Source: Phialocephala subalpina (Eukaryota; Ascomycota; Leotiomycetes; Helotiales; Mollisiaceae). Taken from it: a stretch of DNA of 64,000 nt. The stretch is from NCBI GenBank assembly GCA_900073065.1, contig FJOG01000001.1, positions 1,892,439 through 1,956,438 on the forward strand, given 5' to 3'. The position numbers and the translations under genes are program-made. Below are positions 26,641 through 38,873 of the stretch, piece by piece (the first letter of the stretch is position 1; every line of letters starts with the position of its first letter). The notes beneath the pieces are model-generated. The model worked only from the letters and a program-made list of their open reading frames with translations, was not told the DNA's origin and made no database searches.

Positions 26641-29014
26641 CTAGACGTCAGCCTTCGAATATATTGATTCCTCGCCAAACAACTCCTGGTCTCCTTTCCC
26701 ACCTAGACCCATGAACTCGGTTGGACCTCGGTTTTGAGATGGAGTCTCTTCCTTCTTTGGTCCGCCTTTCTTGCCTTTGGCCATAATGGTATTTCCATTC
26801 GTCGTTGGAGGAAGTCGTTGGTTTATCCTGTTCTGCGGTGCCTTCGAATTTGGATTCTTAATATAGACCTTGACGGGATCCTTATCGGGTTCAATCTCGA
26901 TGACTCTGGTGATCTTCACATCATTGATACTGCTGAGCAGTGTTCGTTCTCGTGCCATTTTGCGTTTGCTGAAGTCGAGGTTGGCGATACCTCCAACTAG
27001 GCCGTCAGTGCTGTCGTTTGGATTCAGGGCTCGTTGGGTAGTCCACGGGTGCTCGAGGCAATCGTCGATGGTATAGCGTTTGTCGACGTCGACAGTCAGC
27101 ATCCGATCGATTAGATCCAGAGCTGGATCGCCGACCGAATCCCAGTAAGGAGATGGATAGTCAAATCGACCAGTTTTGATTTGTTGAGTAAGGGTGTAGG
27201 GATTCTCCTTGGAATAAAGCTCGTCAGAGAATGGAGGGAATCCGCAGAGGCAGATGTAAAGAACAACTCCTAGTGACCAAACATCCACGGCTCGGGTGTA
27301 TCGGCGGTGCCTGGAATCCTCTAAAATTTCAGGAGCAACGTAACTTGGTGTGCCACATAGAGTGGTAGTGAAGGATTCCTCTCCAATGATTTTTGCTAAG
27401 CCAAAATCGGCCAGCTTGACATGGAGATCTTTGTCAGTGAGTAAGATATTTTCAGGCTTGATGTCTCGGTGGACAATTCCTCGATCATGCTAGATTTGTT
27501 AGTCACATACAATTGCGAGTTAAATACTACTTACCAAGTACTTGACGCCCTGGAATAATTGAATAAAAACTTTGCGGGTCTCTTCCTCTGTCAGCTTTTG
27601 CTTCAATACAATGCAATTGAACAGTTCTCCTTCGGCTGCTAGTTCAAGAACAAGGTACACAGCGTTGTGTTCGTCGAATGTGTCTTTGAGACATAGCATA
27701 TTGGGGTGGCTCACGCCCATCAGGACAGCGATCTCTTGCTGTAGGCCATCGGTCTTTGAACGTTCCTCAACACCAGGCTGTTTGGTGAAGATCTTGACCG
27801 CATATCGTTGGCCCGTGGCTTTCTCGACACAAAGGAACACTTCGGCAAAATGACCCTTGCCGAGCTTCTCAAGTAACGTATACTGTTGCAAGAAACCAGA
27901 TGTGTCTCGGTTCTTGGGGTATCTGAAGATGAACCTAGCCTTATCCATCACTGTAATCTCGTCCAAGTCTTTGAGCTCTCTACGTTTGTTGCGACCGATA
28001 ACCCCTTCATTGACAAAGGTCCCATTACTTGAAAGATCCTCTACTATGGCTATGGTGTCGCCTCCTTTGTTTTCCGTAAAGATCAAGCAATGTCTATTGG
28101 ATATGATAGGGTCTTCGATGATGAGATCTACCACAAGTCAGCCAACTGAAGGCCAAGTAATGAACGCTGGGAACGACTAACCGCACTCTGGATGGCGGCC
28201 AATGAGATAGCCGCCGCTTGCGACGCCTTGCAGTTTTGTTTCCTCATAAGCTTCCTCCTCTGCCTCGAAATCCTTGCCTTTACCCTTTTTAGATTGTCTG
28301 TTCCCACCATCTTTACCGAAGTTCTCCAGCCCACGAGGCAGTGGACAAGCGTTTCTCTTACGCAAAGTTGTGATGGAAGACTTCTGATCCACCGGGAGAA
28401 GGTATCCCCAAACACCCTCCTCCATCTCGTCTTTCACCTCGTCTGATAAAGCATTGGGATTTGCTGGCGCCTGGGTGAAAGCTTGTGTGTCTTGCGGAGG
28501 AGATGATATCCCTATCAGGTCATTATGCTCTCGGTGATGGATCTGAGAAGGTCGACCTTCAGGTGGGGTTGCTATCAAACGATTTAGCATGCATAAACTC
28601 ATTTGCTGGGCAAGGGTTCCAGAGCTGAGAGCTGTCTCAAGAGCCTACATGCAAAGAGAGTGCCTCAGCTCCCAAGACAGCTCCAAGCTTCGGATCTCCA
28701 AACCTAAATAAGAGTCTAGGAATGAGGCATACCCGTTTGTTCCTTGTATGCGTCGCTAGAGGAAGTAGACTCTTGATGTGTTATTGGGGACGGGAGTTGT
28801 TTGTTGCTTATTGGCGTAGTCTTGGGATCCTCTGTCGCCTGCGGATTTTGCGATTGAGAGATTCTGGTAGAACGTCTGGGCTTTTTCTCGGCTTTGTCTG
28901 CGGAGGCGCCGCCCTGAGTTTCCAACTGTCAGCCTTATGAGGGACAAGTATCTGGGGATGGGGAGTAAAAACCCTTCCTCGTTTTAAGGTCTTTTTTTGG
29001 TCCCGGGGCGCCAT
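26641..29014 (-). CDS. rad53: Chk2/Rad53-type checkpoint kinase (FHA + kinase)
   Basis: Effector kinase of the DNA-damage and replication checkpoints. Exons (minus strand): 28925-28733, 28631-28182, 28127-27535 and 27489-26641. A first exon of 42 nt from ATG 29014 fits the frame but uses a poor donor (GTTTTT), so the N-terminus is uncertain; about 708 residues in all. Order: SQ/TQ-rich N-terminus (ISQSQNPQATED, DTQAFTQ), FHA domain (GYLIGRHPECDLIIEDP, SNRHC, DLSSNGTFVN), then a kinase domain with LGKGHFAEVFL, VHRDIKPENIL, ADFGLA, GTPSYVAPEIL and DVWSLGVVLYI. A Lys-rich tail follows. A single FHA before the kinase matches Chk2/Cds1 rather than budding-yeast Rad53 with two. The second intron (28632-28732) carries an introner-like sequence. 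Confidence 0.93.
28632..28732 (-). repeat. Introner-like element in the Chk2-type kinase intron
   Basis: A 101-nt intron (GTATGC donor, GAGACAG acceptor). Its inner sequence includes GGAGCTGTCTTGGGAGCT and GGCTCTTGAGACAGCTCT, which can pair to form a hairpin; the last few bases of the element extend into the exon. It is related, in the sense orientation, to sequence in the introns at 45024-45174 and 51130-51317. A search for further copies in the genome would confirm it. Confidence 0.6.
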
Positions 29015-29746
29015 CTGCGCGGGCAGATACCTGAAGTTGAGGGCTGCTTGCTATTATCGCAAAAGTGAATTGAGCTGGTAATTGAAGTTCAAAAGAGGCT
29101 TCATCAACAGCAAGACGACGGAGTTGTTGGATATGCCTGAGGACAATTGGGCGGGTCAAAGTGAAGTTGGCTTTGAAATGGTAAGTTCAATACAAGCCCC
29201 AAGATTCTGGCCGAGTAGGACAAGGGTCCAGGCTCCGGCTATTGGTTGCTCCGCGCTGACCTGCTCAAAACCTTCAACCACCACTGGAAACTACTTTTCA
29301 GAATTGGGCTCGTTATTTTAACGGGAAAACGGTTCGCGAATGTATGGGTTTCCATGTAGCTTTGGCACAATAAAACATAGGCTATGTGGGTAAGAAGGAT
29401 TTGTCACGCATCAATTAAAATCCCGTGGAAGTGTCACGAATATTGTTGGCTTCGATTCTTACGTTAGAATCCTATCTAGCCTGCATCGGACGTCCATCGA
29501 CGCTGATCAGGGACGCACTAGATTAAAGTGCTTGCCTTTCCTCATACAAGTTGATAGCTATTCGTTGCCAGCTCAAAAGCCGCTTCTCGTGACCTAGCCT
29601 CGTGACTCAGCCTCGTGCACAGAGAACGCATGGTGCTTGTTCATGCGACATGCTGCTAGGTCCTCAATAGCTCTTCATGGCAGCAGCTGTGCCATACTTA
29701 TGATGTCTCTTCGGTATACACCGGCTCCTGCTCTCGATTGCAAGAT
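29015..29746. other. Intergenic / upstream of Chk2-type kinase
   Basis: No gene supported. It probably holds the kinase promoter and leader, and the 3' region of the SAP30BP-like gene. Confidence 0.5.
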
Positions 29747-30694
29747 TCAGTTCTCAAATCGTGTCTTCCGTTTTGTGCCTTGGACATGGGGTGAGCCTGA
29801 CCGACCTCTATCCAGGCCCGCCATAACCCTTTCTACTGCGCTCTTCTGTCCTGACTTCCCCGAGTTTCCAGGCGTCCCTCCTCGACTTGAGGGCTCTGCT
29901 GCTGTGCTTGCTGGCACGAAATCAACACACTCTCTCTGACCTCTGACCTTATCTTCCTCGATCTTTTTAAGGATCTTCTGTTGGCTCTTTACGAGGTCTT
30001 CCTTATAAGCAAGCGCAGGGAATGTGTTGGGGTTCCAGAACTCCTTCGGAAGGGTGGTTTCGTATTGGCCAGCTTCGTCGATGCCCGAGAAGTCCATAAG
30101 CTTTTGCATGAGACTCGGATTCTTGAGAGCGGACGACTTCGCTAACTTATCATTGAAATGAACCCTTTGTTTCTTTAGCTCGAGGAAATGCTTAAACTTT
30201 GCATTCGTGCTCTCCGAAGGTGAACCTGATGGCGATGGTGGGATATCGTAATTGGCAAGGGTTGGCAATGTCAGGTCTCGTAAAAGGGCGCGATTCGCCG
30301 AGTGAGGAGATTGCGGAGCCATAGTTGTATCTTCTTCCATAAGTCCTCCAGCGCCCGCTGGTTCTAGAGTAGGACCTAGGAGCGGTGCATCTGGCTTAGG
30401 TAAAGGCGGAGGTTTGTCTGAAGATTCGTGATCCCTATCCACTCGACTTCCGTTCAGATTCGTCTCTGCCACATGTCAGACACCATAATCTTCGAATATA
30501 CCAAAGTTACTGACCACCTTGGGTACCGTTCGTGGGTTTGGAAGCTGTGGTTGAGTTGCTCGCCTGTCCTCTATATCATCAGTCATCAAATTCTTGTAGC
30601 TTAGCGCTTTGAGCGAACTTACGTTCACAGTGGGAGCTTCGTCTTGTAAATTATCTTCTTCATCGCTGCTGCCATAATTGACTAGTCCTGCCAT
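29747..30694 (-). CDS. SAP30-binding protein-like (HCNGP domain)
   Basis: Exons (minus strand): 30694-30623, 30568-30511 and 30465-29747, giving 282 residues. The N-terminus MAGLVNYGSSDEED matches the conserved start of human SAP30BP/HCNGP. The C-terminal half has the HCNGP domain: FHDKL-like VHFNDKLAKSSALKNPS, LMDFSGIDEAGQYETTLP, EFWNPNTFPALAYKEDLVKS. Family members act in the nucleus; human SAP30BP is linked to transcriptional repression and to splicing of short introns. The second intron is 45 nt with a CTGAC branch site. The first (54 nt, GTAAGT) is also readable in frame, so it may be retained in some transcripts. Domain call firm; exact role in fungi inferred. Confidence 0.85.
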
Positions 30695-30890
30695 TTCGTG
30701 ATAGTGGAGTTATGAAGCTTATCTGTTGATTGTATTCCTCGGGCGGTGCTTTTTAGGCGAGGCTGGTGCGCGAGCTTGCCGCGTCGTCAACTGTTGACTG
30801 AACTGCCTTTTGAGAGCTCCAAGCTCATCTCAGGATTTCTACAACTCCACGACATTACTTCCAAATACGATCCTCGCAAAACCTGCAGCC
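30695..30890. promoter_or_regulatory. Shared divergent promoter, SAP30BP-like / pre4
   Basis: Only 196 bp separate the two start codons, which face away from each other, so both promoters and leaders must overlap here. No specific factor site is certain. Confidence 0.6.
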
Positions 30891-31837
30891 ATGAACCATC
30901 TTCCACAAGCCTGGGGACGTGTAAGTTTACCATCGACGAGACAAGGCCAGAGACACCGCTGATTGAGACCATGTAGCCCAGAGACGATGTGTACGGTGCC
31001 TACGATGCCTCATACCTTCAAAGCAATGGTCCCAACCAACATACACAATCCCCTGTCGTCACCGGTACATCAGTCGTTGCGTTGAAGTTCAAGGATGGTG
31101 TAGTTATTGCGGCGGACAACCTTGGTACTTCCCACTCCATGCGAGCCCGGAGCTTAGCAAGCTGACTATTGTTTCTCCCAATAGCATCATATGGTTCCCT
31201 CGCAAGATTCACAGATGTGAAGCGTCTCCGCACATTCGCCGATACATCAGTGGTCGGGTTTGGTGGTGATGTTTCAGACATGCAATACTTGGACCGACTC
31301 CTCAACTCCCTCGATACCGAAGAAGCATACGGCACCTCTGGTCATACTCTCAATGCTAAGAACCTTCATACCTATCTGGCCAAAGTCTTCTACAAGCGTC
31401 GATCCGACTTCAACCCATTATGGAACCAGGTACTTGTGGCAGGACTGGATGGAGAGGGCAAGCCATTCTTGGCCAGCGCTGACTTGTTGGGGACAACTTT
31501 CAGCTCACCCAGTTTAGCAACTGGTTTTGGTGCTCATCTTGCTCAACCTCTTCTGAGAAAGGTAGCACCTGATGAGGAGGCTGCAGCACACTTGTCGAAG
31601 GAACAGGCTTTGGAGGCGGTCAAGGAGAGCATGAAGGTGTTGTTCTACAGAGATGCTAGGAGTTTGGACAAGTACTCTATTGCGGTTGTTACAAAGGCTG
31701 GAATTGAGTTGAAGGAAGATGAGAAGCTTGAGAAGCAGAGCTGGGCATTGTAAGTCCTCCCCGACTCTTTCATCCACAAGGCTAACATGAATCACAGTGC
31801 GGATCAGATCCGTGGCTATGGAACACAGGTCAACTGA
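30891..31837 (+). CDS. pre4: 20S proteasome subunit beta7 (Pre4/PSMB4)
   Basis: Non-catalytic beta-ring subunit of the 20S core. Exons: 30891-30920, 30977-31124, 31185-31749 and 31798-31837, giving 260 residues. After a propeptide-like N-terminus ([20 protein letters not shown]) comes [20 protein letters not shown], the beta-subunit core start. The threonine there sits in a TGTS context without the catalytic set, as in beta7. Later motifs: [50 protein letters not shown] and the C-terminal [11 protein letters not shown]. The last 40-nt exon is required for this end. Secure. Confidence 0.96.
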
Positions 31838-32573
31838 ACGCAAATTGCGTAAAGCTATATTTGCTTTACTGTACTACTACTTAGATATCCAATGGCATGA
31901 GACGTGACCGCATGCGTTCGTTTTCCAGAATGCATGATCTTTCCTGACCATTCCCCAGAGAACATTTTACATCCCGGATCTCGGTATTTTTTATACTCCG
32001 GGAAGGTGACTTTGCATCATATGCAAGCAATATCCTTTTAATTTTCCCCGCTTCTCTTGGTCTTTGCTGTGTCGAATATATGAGACTACACGTGACATGA
32101 AAGGACTCAATTTGGTCCTGACTTCGCCAAAATCGGAGGAAACAATAATAAAAAGCTCAAAGTTAATCTAATCGGGGCTTACATGTGCTATTAATGCCAA
32201 AATATCTTGCTTTTTGACACTGGGCTCAGAGACTGAGAATTATTGATGTGAACGTCCTTGGAGTTGAAAAGAGTCAAGCGAGAAGTTGGGACCGTTCCTG
32301 ATCTTCAAGGGGTTCCAGGGCCGAGCCATCTGTAACAGAATCCACCCTTCGGCTCGTAATTCTTTATCAACTCTCCTGTCTATGATTGTGAGCTTAATTC
32401 CGCAGATTTCAATGCGCAGACCACTTCACAACACATCACCGCAGACTCGAATCCTAGTATCATCAGTGAACCTCCAACCCACCTCGAAAGTCCCACGCGA
32501 CGCGCTCCCCTTGGATGTCCGGGCACTCAGCCTCTTGTAATCATAGCAGAAGGAGGTGCCAACGGTGACTGGT
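31838..32573. other. Intergenic
   Basis: 3' region of pre4 and promoter of the Kin4-like kinase. No gene seen. Confidence 0.6.
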
Positions 32574-35217
32574 ATGCAGGCGGCAAAACTCAAGGCTGAA
32601 TCGCAAGGACGGAAAGCTAAGGTGAGACCTCTTTCATCACCAGTACTACGACGTGGACGACGAGGACTGATGATGCTCTGTGTAACAGCTTGCCAATTCA
32701 TACCATGAGCTACTGGAGTATGTTACCCTGTCTGTCGGATTCGGTGGATGGTTACTGATTCGCGGTCTGCTGCAGAGAGTTCTCGTCGAAAGACCTTCGT
32801 TCTGTCGGAAACTATACACTGGGCCGTCTGATCGGAAAGGGGTCATTTGGCAAAGTCTACCTAGCATCGCATAAGCTCACGAATGGCTCCAAAGTATGTT
32901 AGGATGGTGGCGGAAGTTTAAATTATAGGATGCGATAGCTAAATCTGCTGCAGGTGGTCCTCAAATCTGCCAACAAAGACGACTCGAATCTTGCTCGCGA
33001 AATACACCACCATCGACAATTTATACATCCTCATATTGCACGACTTTACGAAGTTATAGTTACGGAAAGCTTAGTATGGCTAGTACTGGAGTACTGCCCA
33101 GGTGAGCGGGCGAAGGAAGGACCGTCTTGACAAGACTTACTTGCTGACCGAGAGAAGGCGACGAATTGTACAATTACCTCCTCAAGCATGGCGCATTACC
33201 GGTGGAGAAGGTCCAAAAAGTGTTTACCCAATTGGTTGGAGCAGTCACTTACGTCCACAACTCTTCATGTGTCCATAGAGACCTGAAGCTGGAGAATATC
33301 CTATTAGACAAGCATGAGAACGTCAAGTTATGCGACTTTGGATTTACGCGGGAATATGAAGGGAAGGCCAGCTATCTGCAGACGTTTTGTGGGACCATCT
33401 GCTATAGTGCTCCCGAGATGCTGAAAGGAGAGAAATATGCTGGCGAAAAGGTTGATGTTTGGAGCTTAGGAGTTATTCTGTATGCTCTACTATGCGGGGA
33501 GCTGCCCTTTGACGAAGACGACGACAATGCTACGCGGACCAAAATTCTTTCTACGGAACCAAAATGGCCAGACCATCTTACCCCGGATGCTCGCTCTCTA
33601 CTCGGAGTTCTTCTTTCGAAACGGCCTATAATTCGGCCCTCCTTGCCGGATATCCTGGCTCATCCGTTCCTAGCAGAACATGCACCTCAACAACAGGCTA
33701 TCCTAAAGCTTCAACAGCCGCCCCCCTTTGCCACACCATTGGAGAAGGAGACTCTCGAGCGTATGCGTAGTGCTGGAGTAGATATCGATCAAGTTATTGA
33801 GAATGTCCTTGCCCGCAGATGTGACCCGTTAGCGGGCTGGTGGACCCTTCTCATCGAAAAAGAAGAAAGGAAAGCTATCCGTCGAGAACGAAAAAGGAAG
33901 GAGAGGGAAGCTGAACATCGAGCCTCAAGAAGACTGAGTGCGGCAAGTAGTCGACTCGAACGGATGGCACCAACGTTGACAGGAGTCGACGAAGAGGGTC
34001 AAGAACTCAGGCTTGGCGAACCTCCTCGTAGTAGAGGGAGGAAAGAAAGACGAAGTGCACATTATCCCGACCTCGTTCTTACGGACCTTCCTGGTCTTCC
34101 GGAAAACGCCCAATTAGATTCTCCAGACGTGGCAACTCCGCCGCCGCCAATAGAGAAAGACTCCATTCGCTCCGCAAGCTCGTCGCGGCATCGTCGCCCT
34201 ATACCGCCTCCAAAAGAAGGTATCTTAAGGGGCGCGAAGTCGCGAGGTAGTACGTTGCAGCTGGTCACATCGAATCCAGATCTCCTCGCAGTCCAGCCAA
34301 ATGGCAATGCACAAAGACCACGTCGCAAACATCAGCATTCTTTTATCAATCAACTGGCACATTGGAAACATTGGCTTTTAGATTCTGCGAAACGTGCCAA
34401 GTCCCCGGGGAAGAGAATGAGTCGGTCAACGCCTGACTTGCTCCAAAAGTCCGCCAATAGCTCCAGAACAGGTCCAAAAGAGCCAAGCCCACGTCCGGCA
34501 ACGTCGAAAACGCCTCCTCCAGCAAGACCGCTTTTAGAACCGGGACCGAAGACCCATCCCCCAGTTGCGAGAATATATACCACCCCAACAGCGACAGCAA
34601 ACAAGCGACATTCGCTGTCCCCTTCTCCTTTGACACCCCGCTCCGCATTTAGACGCTCAAGTACCGGGCTCAGAGGACGAAAGTCAACGTCTTCCTCGGT
34701 GTCCTCGATACGCACTGTTCACCATCACCAGCATACGCATTCGAAAGCTTCTTCAACTTCTTCCAATGGCTCAGGGTCTATGAGTAAAGTCTCTTTACCA
34801 ACCAGAAGTCCTCATCACTCAGTGAAAGTACTGCCTGCGACTCCCACCACTGGTACCTTCCCATCCAACATCCGAGTGGTACGACAGCCGCCCATTTCAA
34901 GTTTCAACGAAGCACCATGGGGTCAGCCTGTGGGTGGACTGGTCTTTGCGAAGAGGAAAAAGAACATATTCAAAGGTCCAATGCTCAATACTAGCTCACC
35001 CAGCGGATCTGGAAATGGACCTGGCCACCATAGGACAGGAAGCCATAGTCGCAGCACGAGCGTGGCAGGTCGACGAAGCGGCGAGATAATCGAGGAAGAA
35101 GACGAGGACGTCGAAGAAGTTGATGCCTTCAGCCCCTTGACCGGACCTGGAGAAGTCGAAGAGGTTTTTCCTGCCACGGAAACACTTATGACAGGAGCTG
35201 GAGAGAAGGCCAGCTAG
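32574..35217 (+). CDS. CAMKL-family Ser/Thr protein kinase, Kin4-like
   Basis: Exons: 32574-32621, 32689-32717, 32776-32893, 32954-33101 and 33158-35217, giving 800 residues. A short helical N-terminus (SYHELLEEFSSKDLRSVGNY) precedes the kinase domain (about residues 38-300): LIGKGSFGKVYLA, VVLKSA with the ATP-binding Lys, CVHRDLKLENILL, KLCDFGF, FCGTICYSAPEML, DVWSLGVILYALL. The 500-residue C-terminal part is basic, Ser/Pro rich and disordered, and ends in an acidic patch. The combination of domain and a conserved QPPISSFNEAPWGQP stretch is typical of a filamentous-fungal kinase usually placed near yeast Kin4/Frk1, which acts in the spindle-position checkpoint. The kinase call is firm; the Kin4 assignment is from family memory. 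Confidence 0.9.
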
Positions 35218-36303
35218 CGATTGATGTATGATTGAGATGTGTGATTACGGTGTCATGAGTGATGGTGGTTCTCATTCTTCTTCTCGTTCTTTAACGACTC
35301 AGCTGCTTTTCGTCATATAGGTTTCATTCTTTCTATTATACCAGCGTTGCATTGTTTGCGCTTGTCTGGGTTTCTTTCTTCTTGGTACAATACGTAAGAT
35401 AAGATACGATACCCATGCCGATTTTGAGAGGTGTGGTTGTACTTTTGAAGATGCATACTTAGGTATACGTATGATTAGGGGAAATTTATGTTCATAGAGT
35501 GGGTGTGGTAGATAGGTATATGGATGAAGAGAAGATTGTACTGATACTATGGACAGTCTCATTCTAGCAGCAAGCTTGTTTCCACTGCCAGTATGAGGAA
35601 CTTGCACTCTGCTTTCAAGCAGGAAGCTCTTTTCAATACCTATAGAGCTAAGTGGTTCATGCGTACTATAGCACTCGAAAGATCTGATCTTCTGAGTGCC
35701 CAGGGCAAGAATACCAATGTGGAGACCAGCACAACCTTACCGCTGGGTGCGAACAAGCTCATCCATCTGCGGCAGCAAGAGCCTGAACCACCATCTCAAT
35801 CAAATTCCGATATCAAGGGCGATCGGCCTAACTACGACTGTTGAGTGCTTCAGCTCAGACACTTAAGATTTCTAGTTCGCCTCGATCCCTCAAACCGACT
35901 GAAACATTCACGAGATTTCGGTCAAGCAACAGCTTCCAGTCACTAAAGTTCTGTCAGCTACTCGGAACATTTGGATCACAGTAGTCGAGTCGGTCACTCA
36001 AGTCATTTCAAACACTCAGCTCCTCTCAGTCACTCAACTCCTTCCAGTCACTGAGGTCTTTCCAATCACCAGCATCAGTTGAGTCATCGGGAAACCTCTT
36101 GATATTAAAGTCGTAACCAATTCCCATTAAGCCACGGCTGAAATGTCCAGTCATAATCATACAGATCTGGACAGCATCACAAATTACGGACACAAAACAT
36201 GCCAGCCAAGCAATATGACATTCAAGGTAAATCAGCGTAAGCCGCCCCTTTCTACCAGGTACCATTCATACTAGAATCCGAATGATGATCGCTCATTAAC
36301 TGC
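35218..36303. other. Convergent intergenic region (1.1 kb)
   Basis: No gene supported. At 35930-36065 there are several imperfect copies of a TCCAGTCACT-like word, a degenerate short repeat. Confidence 0.5.
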
Positions 36304-38156
36304 TCACATCCCCTGTACCGCTCCGTGTCTTTCGGGAGCATCTCCCACTGTCTCATTATGCTCTCTATCCTGCCGCCCCTTCTCACCTGGAATGATATCC
36401 TTAAAAGCCTGACTCGGATCCTCAATAGCATCAAAAGCCCTCTGCTTCTTCGTTTTCTTGCTCCCACCCGCATGCTCCAACGCTTCCTCATCAGAACTAG
36501 AAATCTCATCATCACTATTCTGCACCATCCGTACATTTTGTCCTTCTTTCTTCTTCCTTTCTCTCTGACCTTCTTTCATTTTCTGGAGATGGTCGTCGGT
36601 GCATTCCTTCGTCACGACGTGAAGGCCTGGGAAGTTTTTTTTGAGGAATTGTTTCAGGAGGGGCAAGAGGTCGCCTTTGGGACGGTAGGTACCGCTGTCG
36701 TTGTCGATTACTAATTCGTAATTCTTGGGTGATTTTGGAGGTGGCGAGTTAGGTGGTCCACCAGGTAGGTCAGTGTTGGGATGTGTTTCTTGACCAGGGG
36801 CTTCAGCAGATTCGTTGGGGTTTTTGAGACGACGAATGAAAAATTCACCGGAGCAGGCGATGTAGATGTTTACATCGCTGTGCATGGTGTGCTTGGACAA
36901 TAGGTCGATGCCGAATTCTTTGCCTGTTTCAGTGAAGCGCAGGAGACCGTCGAGGGTCAGGACGTAGGTGAAGATTCGGCCGCCTTCGTCGAAGTGGACC
37001 ATTTTTAGGAATTGGAGGGATGCTTCTTCGGAACGGGGTTTGACAATGCCATATTCGGTGGAGTTGCTGAAATTGTAGACTCGGGAGTGTTGGTGGTGAA
37101 GGGCTTTGTTTAGGACTCGTCCTCGGAGACCGGCTTTCGAGAACATGCCTTTGACGAAAGGCTTGAATTCAACAAAACGATGATATAGCTCTGGAGGTAC
37201 TGGACCTTGAAGTTGGAATTGGTTTGCTTGGAAGCTGCTTTTTGTTAGTTTGTATAACGAAAATCGGAGTGAAAGACTTGCTCATATTTCTCGGCCTTTG
37301 ATTTTTCACCATTTGGTGAACCTCTCTCGCTCCCAGGTGCCTTGGTCCCAGCAAGTCGGCCAATCATGGGTGAATAATGCTTGAAGTAGAACGTCTCACC
37401 AATGGTATACATTCTCCCATGCGGAGGTTCAGACTCTCCAAGCACTTCAGCACTGATCCAGAGATGCCCACCCATATGCACATTGCTACTCAACATAGCA
37501 GCACAGCCTCGAATCATATATGCCCTCTTACTTCCCATCCGCTTCTTAATCTCGAAACTCTCATTTCGCAAACCCTGCCAGTTTGGTCCGATGCGATTGA
37601 CATGAACCGTTACATTTCCCAACCTATCGTCGTGGTCGGACGGATCTTCGTCGTACAATCGGCATTTCAAGCGGAAACCGCTAGAAGGTACACCCGCAAC
37701 GATCCATTCCGTGTTCCATTCCGGGTTTGTATTCTTGTGTACCGTCGGTGTTCGTAATATCATATCCGGGTCTTCCTTGTGTCGTTTCTGGAGACTCGAT
37801 GTCAACGTCGCTGTGAGGTATGGATCTGAAGAGCGCGAGTTCAGATCAGACATTGGCAGATTGTCAGCGCGGTGGAAAGTGAACTTGACGGTATATCCAT
37901 CTGGAGCTCGAGGGATCGGTGTTGCATCATAACCGCCTGGAGGGTTGCTCTTATCCTTGATCTTCTGCTGCTTCTCCGTCATCTTATCTTTCGCTGTTGC
38001 CACTTTCCCTTTCCCTTTCCCTTGAGACGCTCCTTGCTTCTCAGGATCTCCGTTTGGCGCGTTGCCATTTGTGCCGTTTGATTGTCCATTGGGCTGAGGA
38101 TTGACCTTTTCCGACTGGCCCAATGTCGCCTCTGCGGAGACGAAATCTGCGACCAT
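36304..38156 (-). CDS. C2-domain protein of unknown function
   Basis: Two exons, 38156-37282 and 37234-36304, give 601 residues. Residues about 88-215 form a C2 domain (YTVKFTFHRADNLPMSDLNS, SSDPYLTATLTS, NPEWNTEWIV, LYDEDPSDHDDRLGN) with the Asp residues expected for calcium and lipid binding. Before it is a Gly/Asn/Lys-rich disordered N-terminus. The second half begins FQANQFQLQGPVPPELYHRF and is conserved-looking but has no domain I can name; it ends in a Lys-rich, Ser/Asp (SDDEISSSDEEA) tail. The single 47-nt intron has a GC donor (GCAAGT) instead of GT; splicing there keeps the frame and gives KYDFQANQF. Likely a membrane-associated protein; role unknown. Confidence 0.88.
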
Positions 38157-38405
38157 GTTTGCAGACTGAGTATAGCTTCACAGTACAGAGATATGGTATG
38201 CGACGATTCACCTCCTCGTCCGTAAGCACACAGGAGGGGTAATCAACGTCGTAATGTATTCGTCGCCTTATCAACGCCACGGCCGTAGTCGGTTTTGAGG
38301 GCGCAAGCTAACACTTTAGCTGATCTCAGCCCAAGTCGAGTTCTGATTGCCGACAGTCTAGTTGGAGATGGGCAGAGTTGACACGGCTTGAAAGATGCTT
38401 AGGCT

Positions 38406-38873
38406 TTGGCCCCGACCTTCCGAGCGAGTCAAGCTTTGCCAAGAAGACGGTTCAATGTCAGTGAGGACGCGAAAGTCTTGGCCGTGAATCTGAATCTTTT
38501 TTTATCGAAACAGAGAAGGAGGAAGCTTATGAGAAAGACGACCATCAACCCCTCCTTGGATCCTCCTAGGATGTCCATTCCCCCAGTCAATACACAAAGA
38601 GACAAGCTCGAAGAAAAACAAGAAATAGTTCGTATCAAATTGTGCTTGAGACGAAAAAATGGGCGGCAGATCGAGGAGCCCGAAGACCTTACCAGCCACA
38701 CCACGTCATCGTGCATGAGATGTGGTCTGTGGTCGAGGAAAGATTTAAGAGACTAGAAGAAAATCGACAGCACTCGCAGGGATGTTGCTTGCCTTGAATG
38801 CAAGAAATCGCGTCAAGGGACAAACAGAAAATTAGTTAACCTTCAATATAGAGTGAGATTTCTGGTTGTGTAA
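38406..38873 (+). pseudogene. Possible zinc-binding protein fragment with in-frame TAG
   Basis: The frame opens at 38406, reaches TAG 38754-38756 and continues in the same frame to TAA 38871-38873. One cysteine pair lies before the stop (SSCMRCGLW) and one after (VACLECKKSRQ), about 27 codons apart including the stop, as if they belonged to one zinc site. This would be another gene relic interrupted by a TAG. Family unknown. The evidence is limited to this spacing and a basic composition. Confidence 0.25.

Noticed and set aside
28935..29159. Alternative N-terminal exon for the Chk2-type kinase
   Set aside because: It splices in frame with a better donor (GTATCT) but has no ATG start in frame; the short exon from ATG 29014 was preferred with low confidence.
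32712..32720. Kinase start at the ATG at 32705 (MSYW)
   Set aside because: Splicing from that frame does not restore the conserved EEFSSKDLR segment; the frame from ATG 32574 through SYHELLE does.
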